A stretch of 64,000 bases of DNA from Candida dubliniensis CD36 (GCF_000026945.1 NC_012861.1:992001-1056000), one strand, 5' to 3'; counted from the first letter of the stretch, positions 37,375 through 48,458 are shown. Program-made: numbers and translations. Notes: a model not told the origin generated them from the letters alone.

Positions 37375-39621
37375 TTACATAGATTTGTGACTTTCTGATA
37401 ATTTTTTAAACTTCATTTTCTCATTTACAATTCTTTTATAAACTGGCAATCTTTGTAATTGTTCAAATGCCATAAACCTTTCAAATACAACTGCATTCTC
37501 ACCAGTGAAATTACTGTCATCTTCAACATCACTCACATCACTTTCCAGACTAGTCTTGGATATTTTTGGTTTCTTTAATGGTGCTGGTGGTGTCAGACTA
37601 CTAACCAACCTTTTTGTAACCTTCAATGGATTAGAAGCAGCAGGTGCTGTGACCGATTTGGACAGCAACAGCACTAAAGAACTGCTTTTTTTAATTTTTG
37701 GAATTGCCAAACTTGGTTTGACAACTTCTTTCTTCTCTTCCAAAGGTGGTTTCTTACTCCTGTCATCATTCAGACCATTTGCTGGTTTCATAGGATCTTT
37801 TTGTCGCTCTAACGATTTATTCCTGGTCTGTTGTACTTGAGTACTACTTGGACCCATGGGTCTTCCAAATATGTCAGTTGGCCCACGAGCCCTTGCTCTT
37901 GGTGGCTCCACATCGGCAGTGCTACGAACACCATTCAAACCCGGTTTCCTCTCAAGTGAGTTTTCTCTAGATGCAAACTTTTGAACTGCTGTCTTACTAG
38001 TGAAATCTGCCTTTGATTGTGAAATAAACTGCAGTTTGGACGGAGATGAAGGTTTTGATTCTTTGGAAACATTTATTGGTTGATAATTTTCATATTTTTT
38101 CAGTAAAGACTCTGTGCCAATGTGTTCTCGGAGCTTTGCTGTGGTAGTCTTTGATATGTAGGTATCCATTCCACCTGTGTCAATTCTATTGTGAGCATCC
38201 CTCCGTCTTTGTTCTTGTCTTGTAGTCGGCTCAAATTCTCCCCAAGCATCATATGAATCCTTATTGTCATTTCGTATTCTCAGTTCGTAATAGTCCTTGC
38301 GTGCTCTCAGTTCATAATGGTCGTTATAGTCTGTTTTCCCAGTGCTAAAACTTGTTTCTTTGCCACCAGCACCACCAGCACCACTACCAAAAATAGAATG
38401 GTCCGCATTGTATCTTGATTCCGAATGATTGTCGTAACGTATTTCAGTGGGTGGCTTTAACTCACTGACAGCTTGTTCTTTATCTTTTAATTTTTTGAAC
38501 CGTTCTTTGTCAATTTCGTGACTTTCTTCAAATTTGGGCATTTCTGTTGGTAATAATGGCAATGGATCAGTACTGAAAAATCTGTGATTCAAAGCATCCA
38601 AAGCATTAAGTCTCTTATAAGGATCTAATGTTAATAACCCACTCAACAAATCAATAGCTTCAGTAGGCATGATACTGGCAAACTTTGCCTCTAGGCTTCG
38701 TTTACAAGCCAAACCACAACTATACTCATTTTTATTGGGTAGTTTTGCAGCATCTGTCCATGTCAATGGTGACCCCACTAATTCAAAAACAATTTGAGCC
38801 TGATGTGAATCTGATTTCCCCACCAAAATTGGTTTCCCAGTAAATAATTCGGCAAATACACATCCAATCCCCCAAAGATCAACTGCGGTGGTATACTTTC
38901 TTTCTCCTAATAATATTTCTGGTGGTCGATACCATCTAGTCACAACCAACCCGGTATATGCTTTTTCCCCTCCACCAGGACCCATCCCTAGTCTTGGGAC
39001 GTTACCGTGATATACTCTTGCCAAACCAAAATCTGCAATTTTCAAAACACCATCTTGACCGATCAAAATGTTAGCTGCCTTAATATCTCGATGCAAAAAC
39101 TTTTGGTTATGCACATATTGAATACCTGTCAATAATTGTTGCATAATACATTTTACTTGCCCGATTTCAAGTTTAATTTTGGGATTCTCTAGTAATCCAA
39201 CAAGATCACTTGACATATATGGGGTCACAGTATAAAAAGAGCCTCTTGTAGTTATAATATCGGCTCGATTGTTCATTTTTGGCTCTTCAAATATCATATC
39301 CTGTATACTTAAGATATTCTGATGATTTAATTGCTTCAAGATAGTAATTTCTCTCATAGCAGTGATGGGGAAACCTTCCTTTGCAGAATGGTTGATCAAC
39401 TGCTTGATTGCAACTAACAGACCATCTTTTTTGGATCTTGCCTTTTGAACAACCCCAAATGTTCCTTGACCAAGTTTCTCTATCACTTCATAATCCTTTA
39501 ATCGAGACATTTCATGAATGTGACCTTCTGAATCAGGTGCGATATTTATTGGTACGCTCGGTGTATCATATTGCCTTTGATCATTTGACCTCGCCACATG
39601 ATGACTAGCAATAACAGACAT
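37375..39621 (-). CDS. CRK1: CRK1, Cdc2-related kinase of the Bur1/Cdk9 type
   Basis: 748 aa, ATG start. The kinase domain (about residues 43-340) has GQGTFGVVQKA, the cyclin-binding helix FPITAMREITIL (PITALRE type, as in Cdk9/Bur1), FLHRDIKAANIL, KIADFGLARV and the T-loop YTGLVVTRWYRPPEILLGERKY. These define the Bur1/Sgv1 group, which phosphorylates RNA polymerase II and elongation factors. The C. albicans member is known as CRK1 and has been linked to hyphal development. The C-terminal half is polar and basic, with repeats of YELR(A/I)R(K/N)DY near residues 430-450 and many Ser/Lys residues. It is convergent with tRNA-Gly; the stop lies 137 bp from the tRNA. Confidence 0.93.
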   Translation of the reverse strand: MSVIASHHVARSNDQRQYDTPSVPINIAPDSEGHIHEMSRLKDYEVIEKLGQGTFGVVQKARSKKDGLLVAIKQLINHSAKEGFPITAMREITILKQLNHQNILSIQDMIFEEPKMNNRADIITTRGSFYTVTPYMSSDLVGLLENPKIKLEIGQVKCIMQQLLTGIQYVHNQKFLHRDIKAANILIGQDGVLKIADFGLARVYHGNVPRLGMGPGGGEKAYTGLVVTRWYRPPEILLGERKYTTAVDLWGIGCVFAELFTGKPILVGKSDSHQAQIVFELVGSPLTWTDAAKLPNKNEYSCGLACKRSLEAKFASIMPTEAIDLLSGLLTLDPYKRLNALDALNHRFFSTDPLPLLPTEMPKFEESHEIDKERFKKLKDKEQAVSELKPPTEIRYDNHSESRYNADHSIFGSGAGGAGGKETSFSTGKTDYNDHYELRARKDYYELRIRNDNKDSYDAWGEFEPTTRQEQRRRDAHNRIDTGGMDTYISKTTTAKLREHIGTESLLKKYENYQPINVSKESKPSSPSKLQFISQSKADFTSKTAVQKFASRENSLERKPGLNGVRSTADVEPPRARARGPTDIFGRPMGPSSTQVQQTRNKSLERQKDPMKPANGLNDDRSKKPPLEEKKEVVKPSLAIPKIKKSSSLVLLLSKSVTAPAASNPLKVTKRLVSSLTPPAPLKKPKISKTSLESDVSDVEDDSNFTGENAVVFERFMAFEQLQRLPVYKRIVNEKMKFKKLSESHKSM

Positions 39622-40028
39622 TATTTTCTCTTAAACCAATAAATAAAAAAATAAATGTCTATGATTATATATATATGTAATTTTCTGAAAAGGTGGTGGA
39701 AATGAAATACTTGAACAATGCTGAGTGGAATTAGGATTGCAAAGTCACTTCAATCAACATCAATCCTAAATTTTAAGAAAACACAGACAAAGCGGAAAAA
39801 AAAAAAAAATTAAGACACAACAACTACATCACCAAAATCATCTTTTTTTTTTCTCTCTCTCTTTGACTTGCTTTCTCGCAATCTGATAAATTCTGCATAT
39901 TATTGAACATGCTCACACGACAGATGATACTTCCAAGATTTGTCTCTCTTTCTTATAATATATTATATAATATTATTATAATGTTTAAAATCATGCAAAT
40001 CATATTTAGTATACTTACTAGATTGAAC
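39622..40028. other. intergenic region upstream of CRK1
   Basis: 407 bp between the CRK1 start and the ITR1 stop, both on the minus strand. It contains TATATATATATG at about 39668, A and T runs, and an AT-only stretch near 39960-39985. No gene seen. Confidence 0.5.
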
Positions 40029-41693
40029 TTATACAGTTGGTTTTGATTTAGCAAACTTAGAGCGTTTCTTTCTTTCCTTTGACAATTTAGCAGCTTGTTT
40101 TACATTGAAACCATTGGATAAGAAATCTGTGGTTTCTTCCAATTCCAAACCAGCAGTATCTGGCAACAAGAAATAAACAAAGAAGAAGGCAATAAAACAT
40201 AACCCAGCAAAAAATGAAAATGTCCCTGTTGGAGTTATATTCTCCAACATTGTTAAAAATGTCGAAGCGATCACCAAGGAACCGGCCCAATTTGTACATG
40301 CAGCATACATTGCACCGATGGAACGTACATTGACATCTGAAAACAATTCAACACCAACCCATGCAGCATTACCAATACCTATAGCATAAGAAGCAACATA
40401 CAATATCATTCCTATTATCACAACAATTCCCCAACCATTGATCCCTCTAGATACAACTGTACCAGTGCTGAAATCGACATTTAAATAATGGAAGGCAACA
40501 GCACAGACAATTAATGAGATGCACATGCATGGCATTCCTACCAACAAAATTCTTCTTCTACCAACTTTATCAATAATGCAAATGGCAATTCCTGTAAACA
40601 CAAAATTCGTGGCAGCAATGATAATAGAAACTGCTGTGGCATTATGGAAACCAATGGTTTCAAAGATGGTTGCACTAAAATACATTAACGAGTTAAACCC
40701 AGTGAATTGTTGTATACCTTGTAAACCACATGCAAGTATCAAAGCTCTGAAATTTCCTGGAGTGGTATGAATAATCTTGATAGATTTCCATGCCTTTTGT
40801 AAAGGTCCATTACCTGGGACAGTTGAATCGGAGGCAATCATTTCGTCAATAGTGGCACTAACAAAGGCCTCTGAAGGGTCAACGTGTACTTTTCTTAAAA
40901 CTTGTCTTGCCTTTTCAAAGTTCCCATTCATCACGTAGAATCTTGGTGTATCTGGTAAAAACCAAAATAAAATAAATTGTAGAACTGGAGGTACCATACA
41001 TAAACCAACAGATACTCTCCAACCATGGTCCACTCTTGTAAGACCCCAATTTATGAAATAGGCCACTAATTGACCACCAGTAATAAAAATGACATTAGTA
41101 ACAATTAATCTACCACGATACTGAGCAGGAGCCAATTCTGAAATCATCAAAGGAGCAATCAACGATGCAATACCAACTCCCCAACCTAAAACAAATCTTC
41201 CCGCAATCATAGTCCAGACAGTATGGGCAGCCAATTGTATTATTGTACCGACAACAAAAATGATATTTGAACCCAATAATACTCTACGTCTTCCAATCAA
41301 ATTTGCTGATATACCACCAATAATAGCACCAAGAAGAGCTCCTAAGGATGTAGCAGAAGTTATAAATTCCTTTTCACCTGATGTTAGAATTTTGTTTGAT
41401 AAATCTGTACCAATTTGAACTAATGCTGAAGATATATAACCAGTATCATACCCAAACATAAATCCAGAAATTGATGATGCAAGTGTTAATGCAAGTACCA
41501 TTTTTGATGGACGAGCTTCTGATTCAGATATCTGAACCGAGGATGTTTCGATAGTACCATGATTAGTAGTTTCACGTAGCAACCCTTTTGCAGAAGATGT
41601 TGATGAAACAACAGATGATTTTGAGCTGTTGACTTCATTTTCTAATACGCTAGTAGTAGCTTTTTGTTGGACATTATTGGATGAACTTCCCAT
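40029..41693 (-). CDS. ITR1: ITR1, myo-inositol/H+ symporter
   Basis: 554 aa, ATG start. It is a major-facilitator sugar-transporter-family protein with 12 predicted membrane helices between about residues 68 and 525. Motifs visible are FGYDTGYISSALVQIG in helix 1, ISANLIGRRRVLLG between helices 2 and 3, LPDTPRFYVM at the end of helix 6, IQQFTGFNSLMYFSATIF in helix 7, DKVGRRRILLVG between helices 8 and 9, and LPDTAGLELEE after helix 12. PDTPR and PDTAG in place of PESPR and PETKG are typical of inositol transporters. The N-terminal 65 residues are Ser/Thr-rich and cytosolic. It imports inositol for phosphatidylinositol and sphingolipid synthesis. Confidence 0.92.
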   Translation of the reverse strand: MGSSSNNVQQKATTSVLENEVNSSKSSVVSSTSSAKGLLRETTNHGTIETSSVQISESEARPSKMVLALTLASSISGFMFGYDTGYISSALVQIGTDLSNKILTSGEKEFITSATSLGALLGAIIGGISANLIGRRRVLLGSNIIFVVGTIIQLAAHTVWTMIAGRFVLGWGVGIASLIAPLMISELAPAQYRGRLIVTNVIFITGGQLVAYFINWGLTRVDHGWRVSVGLCMVPPVLQFILFWFLPDTPRFYVMNGNFEKARQVLRKVHVDPSEAFVSATIDEMIASDSTVPGNGPLQKAWKSIKIIHTTPGNFRALILACGLQGIQQFTGFNSLMYFSATIFETIGFHNATAVSIIIAATNFVFTGIAICIIDKVGRRRILLVGMPCMCISLIVCAVAFHYLNVDFSTGTVVSRGINGWGIVVIIGMILYVASYAIGIGNAAWVGVELFSDVNVRSIGAMYAACTNWAGSLVIASTFLTMLENITPTGTFSFFAGLCFIAFFFVYFLLPDTAGLELEETTDFLSNGFNVKQAAKLSKERKKRSKFAKSKPTV

Positions 41694-42774
41694 TTTTTTT
41701 TTTTGTAAATTCCCTCAAAACAAAACAAAGCAAAGCAAAAAATAAAATAAATGATAATAGTGATACTTATAAAACTATGACAGTAGTAGTAACAATGACG
41801 AATATATTAAAGTTAGGTATTTGGAACAACCGTTGATAAAATAAATAAGCAAAAAAGTAAAGTTAAATAATATCTGTGAAAGAAGGAAAAACACAACAAA
41901 GTGATCAAAAAAAGAAAAGTAATTAAAAAAAAAATATATAATTAAGGAGAATTTTTTCGGCGAAGATGAAAGGGAGGGAGAGAGAGAGAGAGTACGAAAA
42001 AAAACAAGGGAAGAAAAGTTTGATGATTTAAATAGTCGAGAATTTGTTGAGTGAGTGAGTGGGTGTGTGGGTGGTGGGTGTGCTTTTTTTCTTTTTGTGT
42101 TGGTATTAAATGTAAATATGTACATCCATCCATACCACTTTTTAGACTGAAGTGGGGTTTTCTTTTTGATACTAAATTCCAGAAAATTCTACATATACAA
42201 AATTTAACAATGATTTTTGAAAAGACTATTGGTGAGTTTATTGGAAAAGTAATACAACAAAATGGGTATATTCTCCTAAATTATAAAATCAATACAGAAT
42301 CCATGAACAAAGAATCGAATTGCATAGAAATTCGAAGGAAAAAAACGTAACACGAAAATCAGAGAGCAACTTTCGGCGAGAAATAAAAAAAAATTCACCT
42401 GTAATTTCGCCAGAAGAGAAAAAGAAGAAGGTCGTGTTGCCATTAACAAAATCAAGAGACGAAAGATCAGATAAATCTGAACTGAGTCAAAACCAACTTA
42501 CAAATTTATAAATACTTTAATATTCGTATATTCTTTTTGTTTTTTCAAGATTTTCATTTATATAAACAAAACGGTTAAATTAACTTTAGAAAAAAAAAAA
42601 AAAAAAGAAAACAAAATATAAAAGAACAAAACTCTTTTTACAGATAAAAACAGAAAGCCCATAGACTCCAATTTCTTTTTTTATAATTTTTTTTTCTTTC
42701 TCTTTTTCTTTGTAATGACTGAAAATCTACTTCATCCTAAACCTTCCCCCCTTATCTATCATGCTCAACTAAAT
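41694..42774. promoter_or_regulatory. ITR1 upstream region (long, purine-rich)
   Basis: About 1.08 kb between the ITR1 start and the CYT1 stop. It contains a GA tract GAGGGAGAGAGAGAGAG at 41972-41992, a G/T-rich stretch (GAGTGAGTGAGTGGGTGTGT and onward) at 42049-42082, and several A runs. The apparent frames here are low-complexity or A-rich and not convincing as genes. I found no clear Ino2/Ino4 box by eye. Confidence 0.4.
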
Positions 42775-43641
42775 TTATTTCTTTGGTGGATCGAATCTGA
42801 ATTTTCTGTTCTTGATTGGAGTCCATTTGAATCTCTTGACCCAGATGGATAACAAATACAATGAAGAAAGAACAACAAGAGCTTTCAACCCCCATTTCTT
42901 TCTGTCATCATGTTCTGGTTCAGAAGCCCAGTTCAAGAAAGTACTGACATCTTTAGCCATTTGAGAAGTGGTAGCTGGAGTACCATCTTCGTATTCAACC
43001 AAATCATCAAACAAAACTCTACCCATAGCAATAGCACCACCTGGGAAGTAAGGGTTATAGTTGGAACCGGCTGGTAACACAACACCTGCTGGTGGTTCGT
43101 CTGGGTAACCGGTCAACAAGGAGAAGATATAATCACTTCCACCGTGTCTGGCTTTAACAATCAAAGACAAATCTGGTGGATAAGCACCTTGATTGGCAGC
43201 TCTAGCAGCTTGTTCGTTTTCATAAGGACCTGGAATGTAATCAGCCAATTTACCTGGTCTCTTTCTTGGTTTACCTTCATCATCTGGTTCATCGTCATAT
43301 TCTAATTCTTCAGCCATAGCTTTAGCTTCAGAAGTGGTATGAGAAACACCAACCAAGTTTCTCCAAGCAATTCTGTCTAAAGAGTGACAGGCAGCACAAA
43401 CTTCTCTATAAACTTGGAAACCTCTTCTAATTGATGCATGGTCAAATGTTTCAAACATACCGTTATGAGGCCAGTTGTAAGCTGGTGGATGTAAACCATG
43501 TTCTGCTGCAGTCATAGCATCAGCAGTCATAGAATCTTGATACAACAAATATGATGCAGTTAAACCAGTGATACCAACACCACCAGCAATGAATTTTTGA
43601 ACCATTGATTGGTTCATAGTTTTATATGCTGTTCTAAACAT
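42775..43641 (-). CDS. CYT1: CYT1, cytochrome c1 of respiratory complex III
   Basis: 288 aa from the ATG at 43641. The N-terminus is bipartite: a basic matrix-targeting part, then the hydrophobic FIAGGVGITGLTASYLLY sorting segment. The heme-c site is VCAACHSLDRIAW (CxxCH), and the Met heme ligand lies in AIAMGRVLFDD. A C-terminal membrane anchor ALVVLSSLYLLSIWVKR precedes a basic tail in the matrix. All elements of a functional cytochrome c1 are present. Codon use is strongly biased (many GGT, GTT, TTG and AAG codons), suggesting high expression. Two ATTGG sequences upstream (CCAAT on the coding strand) fit HAP-complex control. Confidence 0.97.
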   Translation of the reverse strand: MFRTAYKTMNQSMVQKFIAGGVGITGLTASYLLYQDSMTADAMTAAEHGLHPPAYNWPHNGMFETFDHASIRRGFQVYREVCAACHSLDRIAWRNLVGVSHTTSEAKAMAEELEYDDEPDDEGKPRKRPGKLADYIPGPYENEQAARAANQGAYPPDLSLIVKARHGGSDYIFSLLTGYPDEPPAGVVLPAGSNYNPYFPGGAIAMGRVLFDDLVEYEDGTPATTSQMAKDVSTFLNWASEPEHDDRKKWGLKALVVLSSLYLLSIWVKRFKWTPIKNRKFRFDPPKK

Positions 43642-44671
43642 TGTCAAACTTAATATTTAAACCTATACTATAGTAAACTCGTGAGGACTGGAATGTGTTC
43701 GATGGAATAGATGTTGTTAATGTTGTTGTTGTTGCTGTAGTTGTTGTTGATAATGATATATTTTCTCTAGATTGAAACAACTTCTTATTTCAAATTATCT
43801 TTATAAGGGAAAACAAAAAAAATCAAACAGGTTGGAATAATTATTTAGAACAATTCCTACTTTCTTTTCTTATCACAGGTAGTAGTTAAAGAGTCTGACT
43901 AAACTGTAGGATTTAAGTGATTATTGAATTTTGTTTTCTATTCAGGTTTTTTTTTTCTTCTTCTTCTTCATTTTCTTTCCATTGAATGAAAATTTATTGG
44001 GTACTGTATATAGCCGGGACAAAATGTTTGTTAACAATTATAAAACCCTCAATATTATTGGCTGAAAAATAACCATCTTAAGAATGAATGCAACACTACA
44101 CTTAGAAGATCCAGTGCGACACTATATAAATTGGCACGCACATTTACTTTCACTTTGTTAGATACTATGACTCCTCCATGACCACACACACGCAAACAGT
44201 ATTAAACCCAGTTTGAATACGGAAACGCATTTTGCAACATCAAAGTATTTGTAGGATATGTGGAATCTGATTCGATATTTGATGCCGATTGAGGTATTTC
44301 AGTGTAAGCCGCATTATTATTTGGTGTGGACTTTGCTCTGGTACCAACAAGTAGACACCACTATCACCATTTTTTGTGTGTCAGTATCCCGTAGAAGCAA
44401 ATCAAAGATGATCCGTTTAAAATCGTAAAAGTATACAAACGATAGAGGAGTCACTACAGGAATTGCTAAGTATCTATTAGTATTCCAGACACTATGTAGT
44501 CTGAATCATACATTACGTAATCTACTGATTCTTATTGTACATTATAAGCAATTATCGACATTTGTTTTATATACAAAGTAATAGTCTGAATTCTAGCTTT
44601 ATTATCATCCAGATATACATGACACATTTTCTCTCTATTCTATCCAAAATCCCAGAAACCCCATACTCATC
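43642..44671. promoter_or_regulatory. CYT1 upstream region with two CCAAT boxes
   Basis: 1.03 kb between the CYT1 ATG and the AIM29 stop. CCAAT boxes on the CYT1 coding strand lie at 44000-43996 and 44061-44057, about 355 and 416 bases before the ATG. HAP2/3/5 binds CCAAT, and CYT1 is a classic HAP target in yeasts. A GTT-repeat tract at about 43715-43750 lies in the presumed leader. No gene seen in the remainder. Confidence 0.45.
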
Positions 44672-45100
44672 TTACCATTTCTCAACGGGATTTTCTTTAT
44701 ATGCAAGGTAATCATCCCAATTGAATAAACTTAATTCCGTTTCATTCCGTATATCTAAATCCCACAAGCTTTCTTTATCTCCGCTTTTATTTGGGTTTAC
44801 TAAAACCCAATCTTCATCATTTTCAAAATTTATAACTAAATTCATAGATTTTGATCCATGGGCTTTTGTGTAAATCTTTATTGAATTATATTCAACATTT
44901 CTATATGGTCTTAAAGCGCCTGTAGTATTAATAATTTCATGCAATTTTTCTAATAGTTCTTTGGGAGTGGTTGATTTCAAATCAATATCTTTGATAATAT
45001 GGTTTTTCACGTTTCTATAAGGAAATGATTTTATGATTCGGACTGTAATTAATGAATCTGTTGCTGGACGTGCGTTTGAAGTTAATGGATCAGATGACAT
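44672..45100 (-). CDS. AIM29: UPF0538/AIM29-like small conserved protein
   Basis: 142 aa, ATG start. It contains the family pattern TVRIIKSFPYRNVKNHIIKD near the N-terminus, ALRPYRNVEYNSIKIYTKAH in the middle and LSLFNWDDYLAYKENP at the end. These match the UPF0538 family (human C2orf76, S. cerevisiae Aim29). The molecular role is unknown. The yeast name comes from a mitochondrial-inheritance screen. The length agrees with the family and no targeting signal is obvious. Confidence 0.78.
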   Translation of the reverse strand: MSSDPLTSNARPATDSLITVRIIKSFPYRNVKNHIIKDIDLKSTTPKELLEKLHEIINTTGALRPYRNVEYNSIKIYTKAHGSKSMNLVINFENDEDWVLVNPNKSGDKESLWDLDIRNETELSLFNWDDYLAYKENPVEKW

Positions 45101-46416
45101 TGCTAATATTGTTAGTAATACAACCAGGTTTATAGAAGTTGATATCCACAGTTTTCAAAATTTTTTTTTAGTTTTCAAATACAATCTGAGAACGGGAAAA
45201 GAAGAGTCGTGTAAAAGTTGTTAATATTTTGTCTCCAGTCGATACATTAAAGATCAAAGACAGTTGACATTTATTAATAGCTGCAGAAGGAAGAAAAAAA
45301 AAAATTTAAAAACTTTTTCTCCCAAAACGTCAATATAGTTTCCATTTTGGGACAGGTGATCCCCCCCCACCAAAGGATTTACATTATGATGATGATTATG
45401 ATAATGATATATTGTTCCGAACCAATTTACCCTTAACATTCCAGGATGTAACTATAATAATTTGACCTTGGTATTTTTTTTCAGCTCTCCATCTTGTGTT
45501 TCATGTGAACAATACCTTAGTATTCTTGTTTGTCTTTGCCTTGGTAGTAGTAGTAATAGTATTTGCTCATTCAAAAGAAATAGATATTGTTGTTTAAAAC
45601 TTGCAAACATTGAAGTAATGTGAATACAAAGATATGATTGCTTGTACCTTGTTTATTCTTCTATTTTAGTCCAAAAATATTAAACGCGTAATGTAATGTC
45701 ATTGGTCCCATTGCCTTTAAATTTTTATGGTGAATCGATATTTTCATCTAAACAATGCATTTTGTGTAGACCAGCAATATATAGAAAAATGCTTTAATTA
45801 AAGATGAAAGGAAGTCTTCTACTCCTACTATACAATGGCGTTTGATGGAGATTATGAATTATTGTTACCAAAGAAAGAATCGCGTGAAATTTTATCATTA
45901 TAAATTTCCTCTCTTACACAAAATGTATTGTATTTTAGTAACGATTCTCGCCACGACAAAATTCACCTAACAATAGTTTAATGCATGGTTTGTTGAAGTA
46001 CGATAATCATCATTCAATTGCATGCACAGTTCAGACATTTCATGTTCTTTATTTATTTTTTTTTTTTTTTTAATAATGAATTTGAATTGTTATTAAAATT
46101 CTTTCAAGTACATACATACATATATATATAATTGTAGTAGGTTTCCCTGTTTCAATTTTTACTTTTTACCCTTCACTGAATCAACTCGATTTCGCAACCA
46201 CCAAAAGTTTAGAGTTTTACTTAAACAGTTGTGAAACATATGTTTAACATTTCGAGATAATCCTTGATAATACATATACGTTGGATATTTATTTATTTAT
46301 TTATTTCCTCCTTTAATTCATTAGTCTGTTTTAATCAATTTTTCATCTTCAATCCGAAAATTAAATCCTCCTATCATCTCCGCCCCAAAAAAATTTCATT
46401 TCAGTCATTTCAAACC
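45101..46416. other. large intergenic region (divergent)
   Basis: 1.3 kb between the AIM29-like start and the alpha-actinin-like start. It holds a run of eight C at 45361-45368, T runs at about 46050-46070 and TATATATATA near 46121. The frame of the downstream gene stays open upstream of 46417 (to about 46264), but that stretch is a repetitive FIYLFI-type read and unlikely to be translated. No separate gene seen. Confidence 0.45.
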
Positions 46417-48255
46417 ATGTTTCAAAAACAAGCTTCACCCTGGGAATATTTACAAGAGGCAACATTAGTCAGATGGGTTAATACAAAACTTATTGAAGAT
46501 ACTTTAAGCCCTCAAACACCTACTTCAACCTGCCAAAACATTTCCCAAACAATCAACAATCTAACCAGTGATTTACATGATAGTTTAGTATTGACTAAGC
46601 TTGTCAATAGATTAATTTATGAAGTTACTTTAAATCCTGACCATCCAATGAATAAAAAAGGCAATTTATATTATCTCACACCTATATACAATAAACCAAC
46701 TTTCAAATTACAAAAACTAGAAAATCTCCAGGATTTACTCAAATTTCTAAATATGATTCTCAGTATCAATGTCACTTCCATAAGTCCAGAGAACATTTTT
46801 GATGGTAACCTTAAACTAACATTGGGCTTGGTTTGGTCTTTATTTATATTCAATACCTCAAGTGTATTTCCTGGAACTCCAACTTATCTGGGCATCAAAA
46901 CCACTTTATTAAAATGGATTAATGGAATTTTAACTGATACATCTATAAGAAATTTTAGTAAAGACTGGGCCAATGAACCAGAAATAATTTTATGTGAGAT
47001 AATATCTAATTATGATCCCAATATACCTCGTGGGATTAGTTTATCAAAATTATTGGATTATCTTGAAGAGTCTATAGCGTTCCCCAAACTAATAGAGCCA
47101 GATGATTTCCAATATAATGACGAAAAATGTATGATTGTGTTTTTGGTCGAGCTATATAAAATTTTTGAAATTGAAAAAAGTTACAATAATGTTACTGTTG
47201 ATAATCGGTTTAGATTTGATGAAATAATTAAAGCAACAGTTGAAATGTTCAAGTTAAAAAGTCAATATGAGTCAGATGCGTTGAAACTTTCGAACCAGTT
47301 AAACACTTTAATCAACCAATTATCTTTGGATATTTCTGATTTGAAAGATGATTTTACCATGGATATATTGTCTTGTTTACAATTGTTGGAAGATTCACTT
47401 TTAGATTCAACAAAACTATCTCATTTCCAAAAAAATTTTGATTGTTTAAATATAAAACTAACTTCATTAGTCAATATATTACAAAGATTTCAAAACTTTA
47501 GATTTGAAATTAAATCTGACTTGGTATACCAAAGTTATCCACAAATTATCCAAACCCTTGGCTCAATTAAAAGCATGCTAGGGTTATTTGGTGATATTGA
47601 TTATATTCCTGCTAGCAAGACATTAAACATAGATCCTATTTCCACTAAATTAGAACAATTGATAACATTAGATTCTTTGATTTTAGCAGAAATCACTGAA
47701 GTTATCTTAAACACTAATAGTGAAGAGTTATTTGCCAAATTAAATAAACTCAAACAAGTGAAAACAAAACACAAGTTGGTAAAAGTTGAATGTGAAACTA
47801 CAATTGAATATTTCTTAGGGTTTTTCCATAAATTAGAAATGTTTGAATCTTCTTTGCAAACAACACTCCCCATGAAATATTTTGAAGCTTGTGATTTACC
47901 TGATTTTAATAATATCACACCAGAATTATTTGATCAATTTAAAACTGTTATATTAAGACACAATAATTGCCATCATGATAAACTCTTTAGAGTGTTACAA
48001 GAACAATTGGTTCCTTCCGACTTTTCAAATACAACTCTTGAATTTTTCACTAGACTAATACCTATAAAGGTTTCCCCAATATCTTCGAATAATGATTCTA
48101 GTTTCGATTTAACTTCTTCAACATCTACTGATGAAGGTGATGATATTTTTGATGAGTTGCAACAAAAATTAGACTTCCATTTACTGCTCACCAACAATAA
48201 AGTTTATGATATTCAAGAGTTTATACGAAGATTTGAGAATGGGTTTAAATTATAA
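46417..48255 (+). CDS. AIN1: alpha-actinin-like actin cross-linker (AIN1 type)
   Basis: 612 aa from the ATG at 46417 (MFQKQASPWEYLQEATLVRW). Two calponin-homology domains form an actin-binding unit. CH1 (about residues 7-145) ends in ISPENIFDGNLKLTLGLVWSL, the canonical end of an alpha-actinin CH1. CH2 (about 158-255) ends in KLIEPDDFQYNDEKCMIVFL. The remainder is helical, fitting one or two degenerate spectrin repeats (about 270-500) and a poorly conserved calmodulin-like end. S. pombe Ain1 is of similar length (about 620 aa) and bundles actin in the contractile ring. S. cerevisiae has no such protein as far as I recall. Confidence 0.82.
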   Translation: MFQKQASPWEYLQEATLVRWVNTKLIEDTLSPQTPTSTCQNISQTINNLTSDLHDSLVLTKLVNRLIYEVTLNPDHPMNKKGNLYYLTPIYNKPTFKLQKLENLQDLLKFLNMILSINVTSISPENIFDGNLKLTLGLVWSLFIFNTSSVFPGTPTYLGIKTTLLKWINGILTDTSIRNFSKDWANEPEIILCEIISNYDPNIPRGISLSKLLDYLEESIAFPKLIEPDDFQYNDEKCMIVFLVELYKIFEIEKSYNNVTVDNRFRFDEIIKATVEMFKLKSQYESDALKLSNQLNTLINQLSLDISDLKDDFTMDILSCLQLLEDSLLDSTKLSHFQKNFDCLNIKLTSLVNILQRFQNFRFEIKSDLVYQSYPQIIQTLGSIKSMLGLFGDIDYIPASKTLNIDPISTKLEQLITLDSLILAEITEVILNTNSEELFAKLNKLKQVKTKHKLVKVECETTIEYFLGFFHKLEMFESSLQTTLPMKYFEACDLPDFNNITPELFDQFKTVILRHNNCHHDKLFRVLQEQLVPSDFSNTTLEFFTRLIPIKVSPISSNNDSSFDLTSSTSTDEGDDIFDELQQKLDFHLLLTNNKVYDIQEFIRRFENGFKL

Positions 48256-48458
48256 TGATAACTATGATAATAGAGGCGTTTCTATTTGTATTGCATACAT
48301 TTTTTTGTTTTCTTTCCCCCCCCCCCCCCCTTCTCCTTCAATTCTGGTGTATCAATTTTCATTTTATTACTTACTTAGACAATAAATATTTTTAGTGTCA
48401 GTTGGGTGTTTGACACATTTATATGCAGCAATGACTAATTGTATTTATATTTATACCT
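48256..48458. other. short convergent gap with a 15-C run
   Basis: Gap between the convergent stops of AIN1 and CKA2. It contains an uninterrupted run of 15 C residues at 48316-48330, preceded by TTTTGTTTTCTTT and followed by TTCTCC. This is an exceptional homopolymer in AT-rich DNA and could form a G-rich structure on the opposite strand. Confidence 0.6.
48316..48330. repeat. C15 homopolymer
   Basis: Fifteen consecutive C residues on the plus strand, G15 on the minus strand. The run is within the probable overlapping 3' ends of two convergent transcripts. Confidence 0.85.

Noticed and set aside
42051..42511. Open frames of 99 and 63 codons upstream of ITR1
   Set aside because: Repetitive G/T-rich and A-rich reads without homology; they lie in a promoter region.
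46264..46416. Extending the alpha-actinin-like protein upstream by 51 codons
   Set aside because: The added residues are a repetitive Ile/Tyr/Phe read of the leader. The CH1 domain begins directly after the ATG at 46417.
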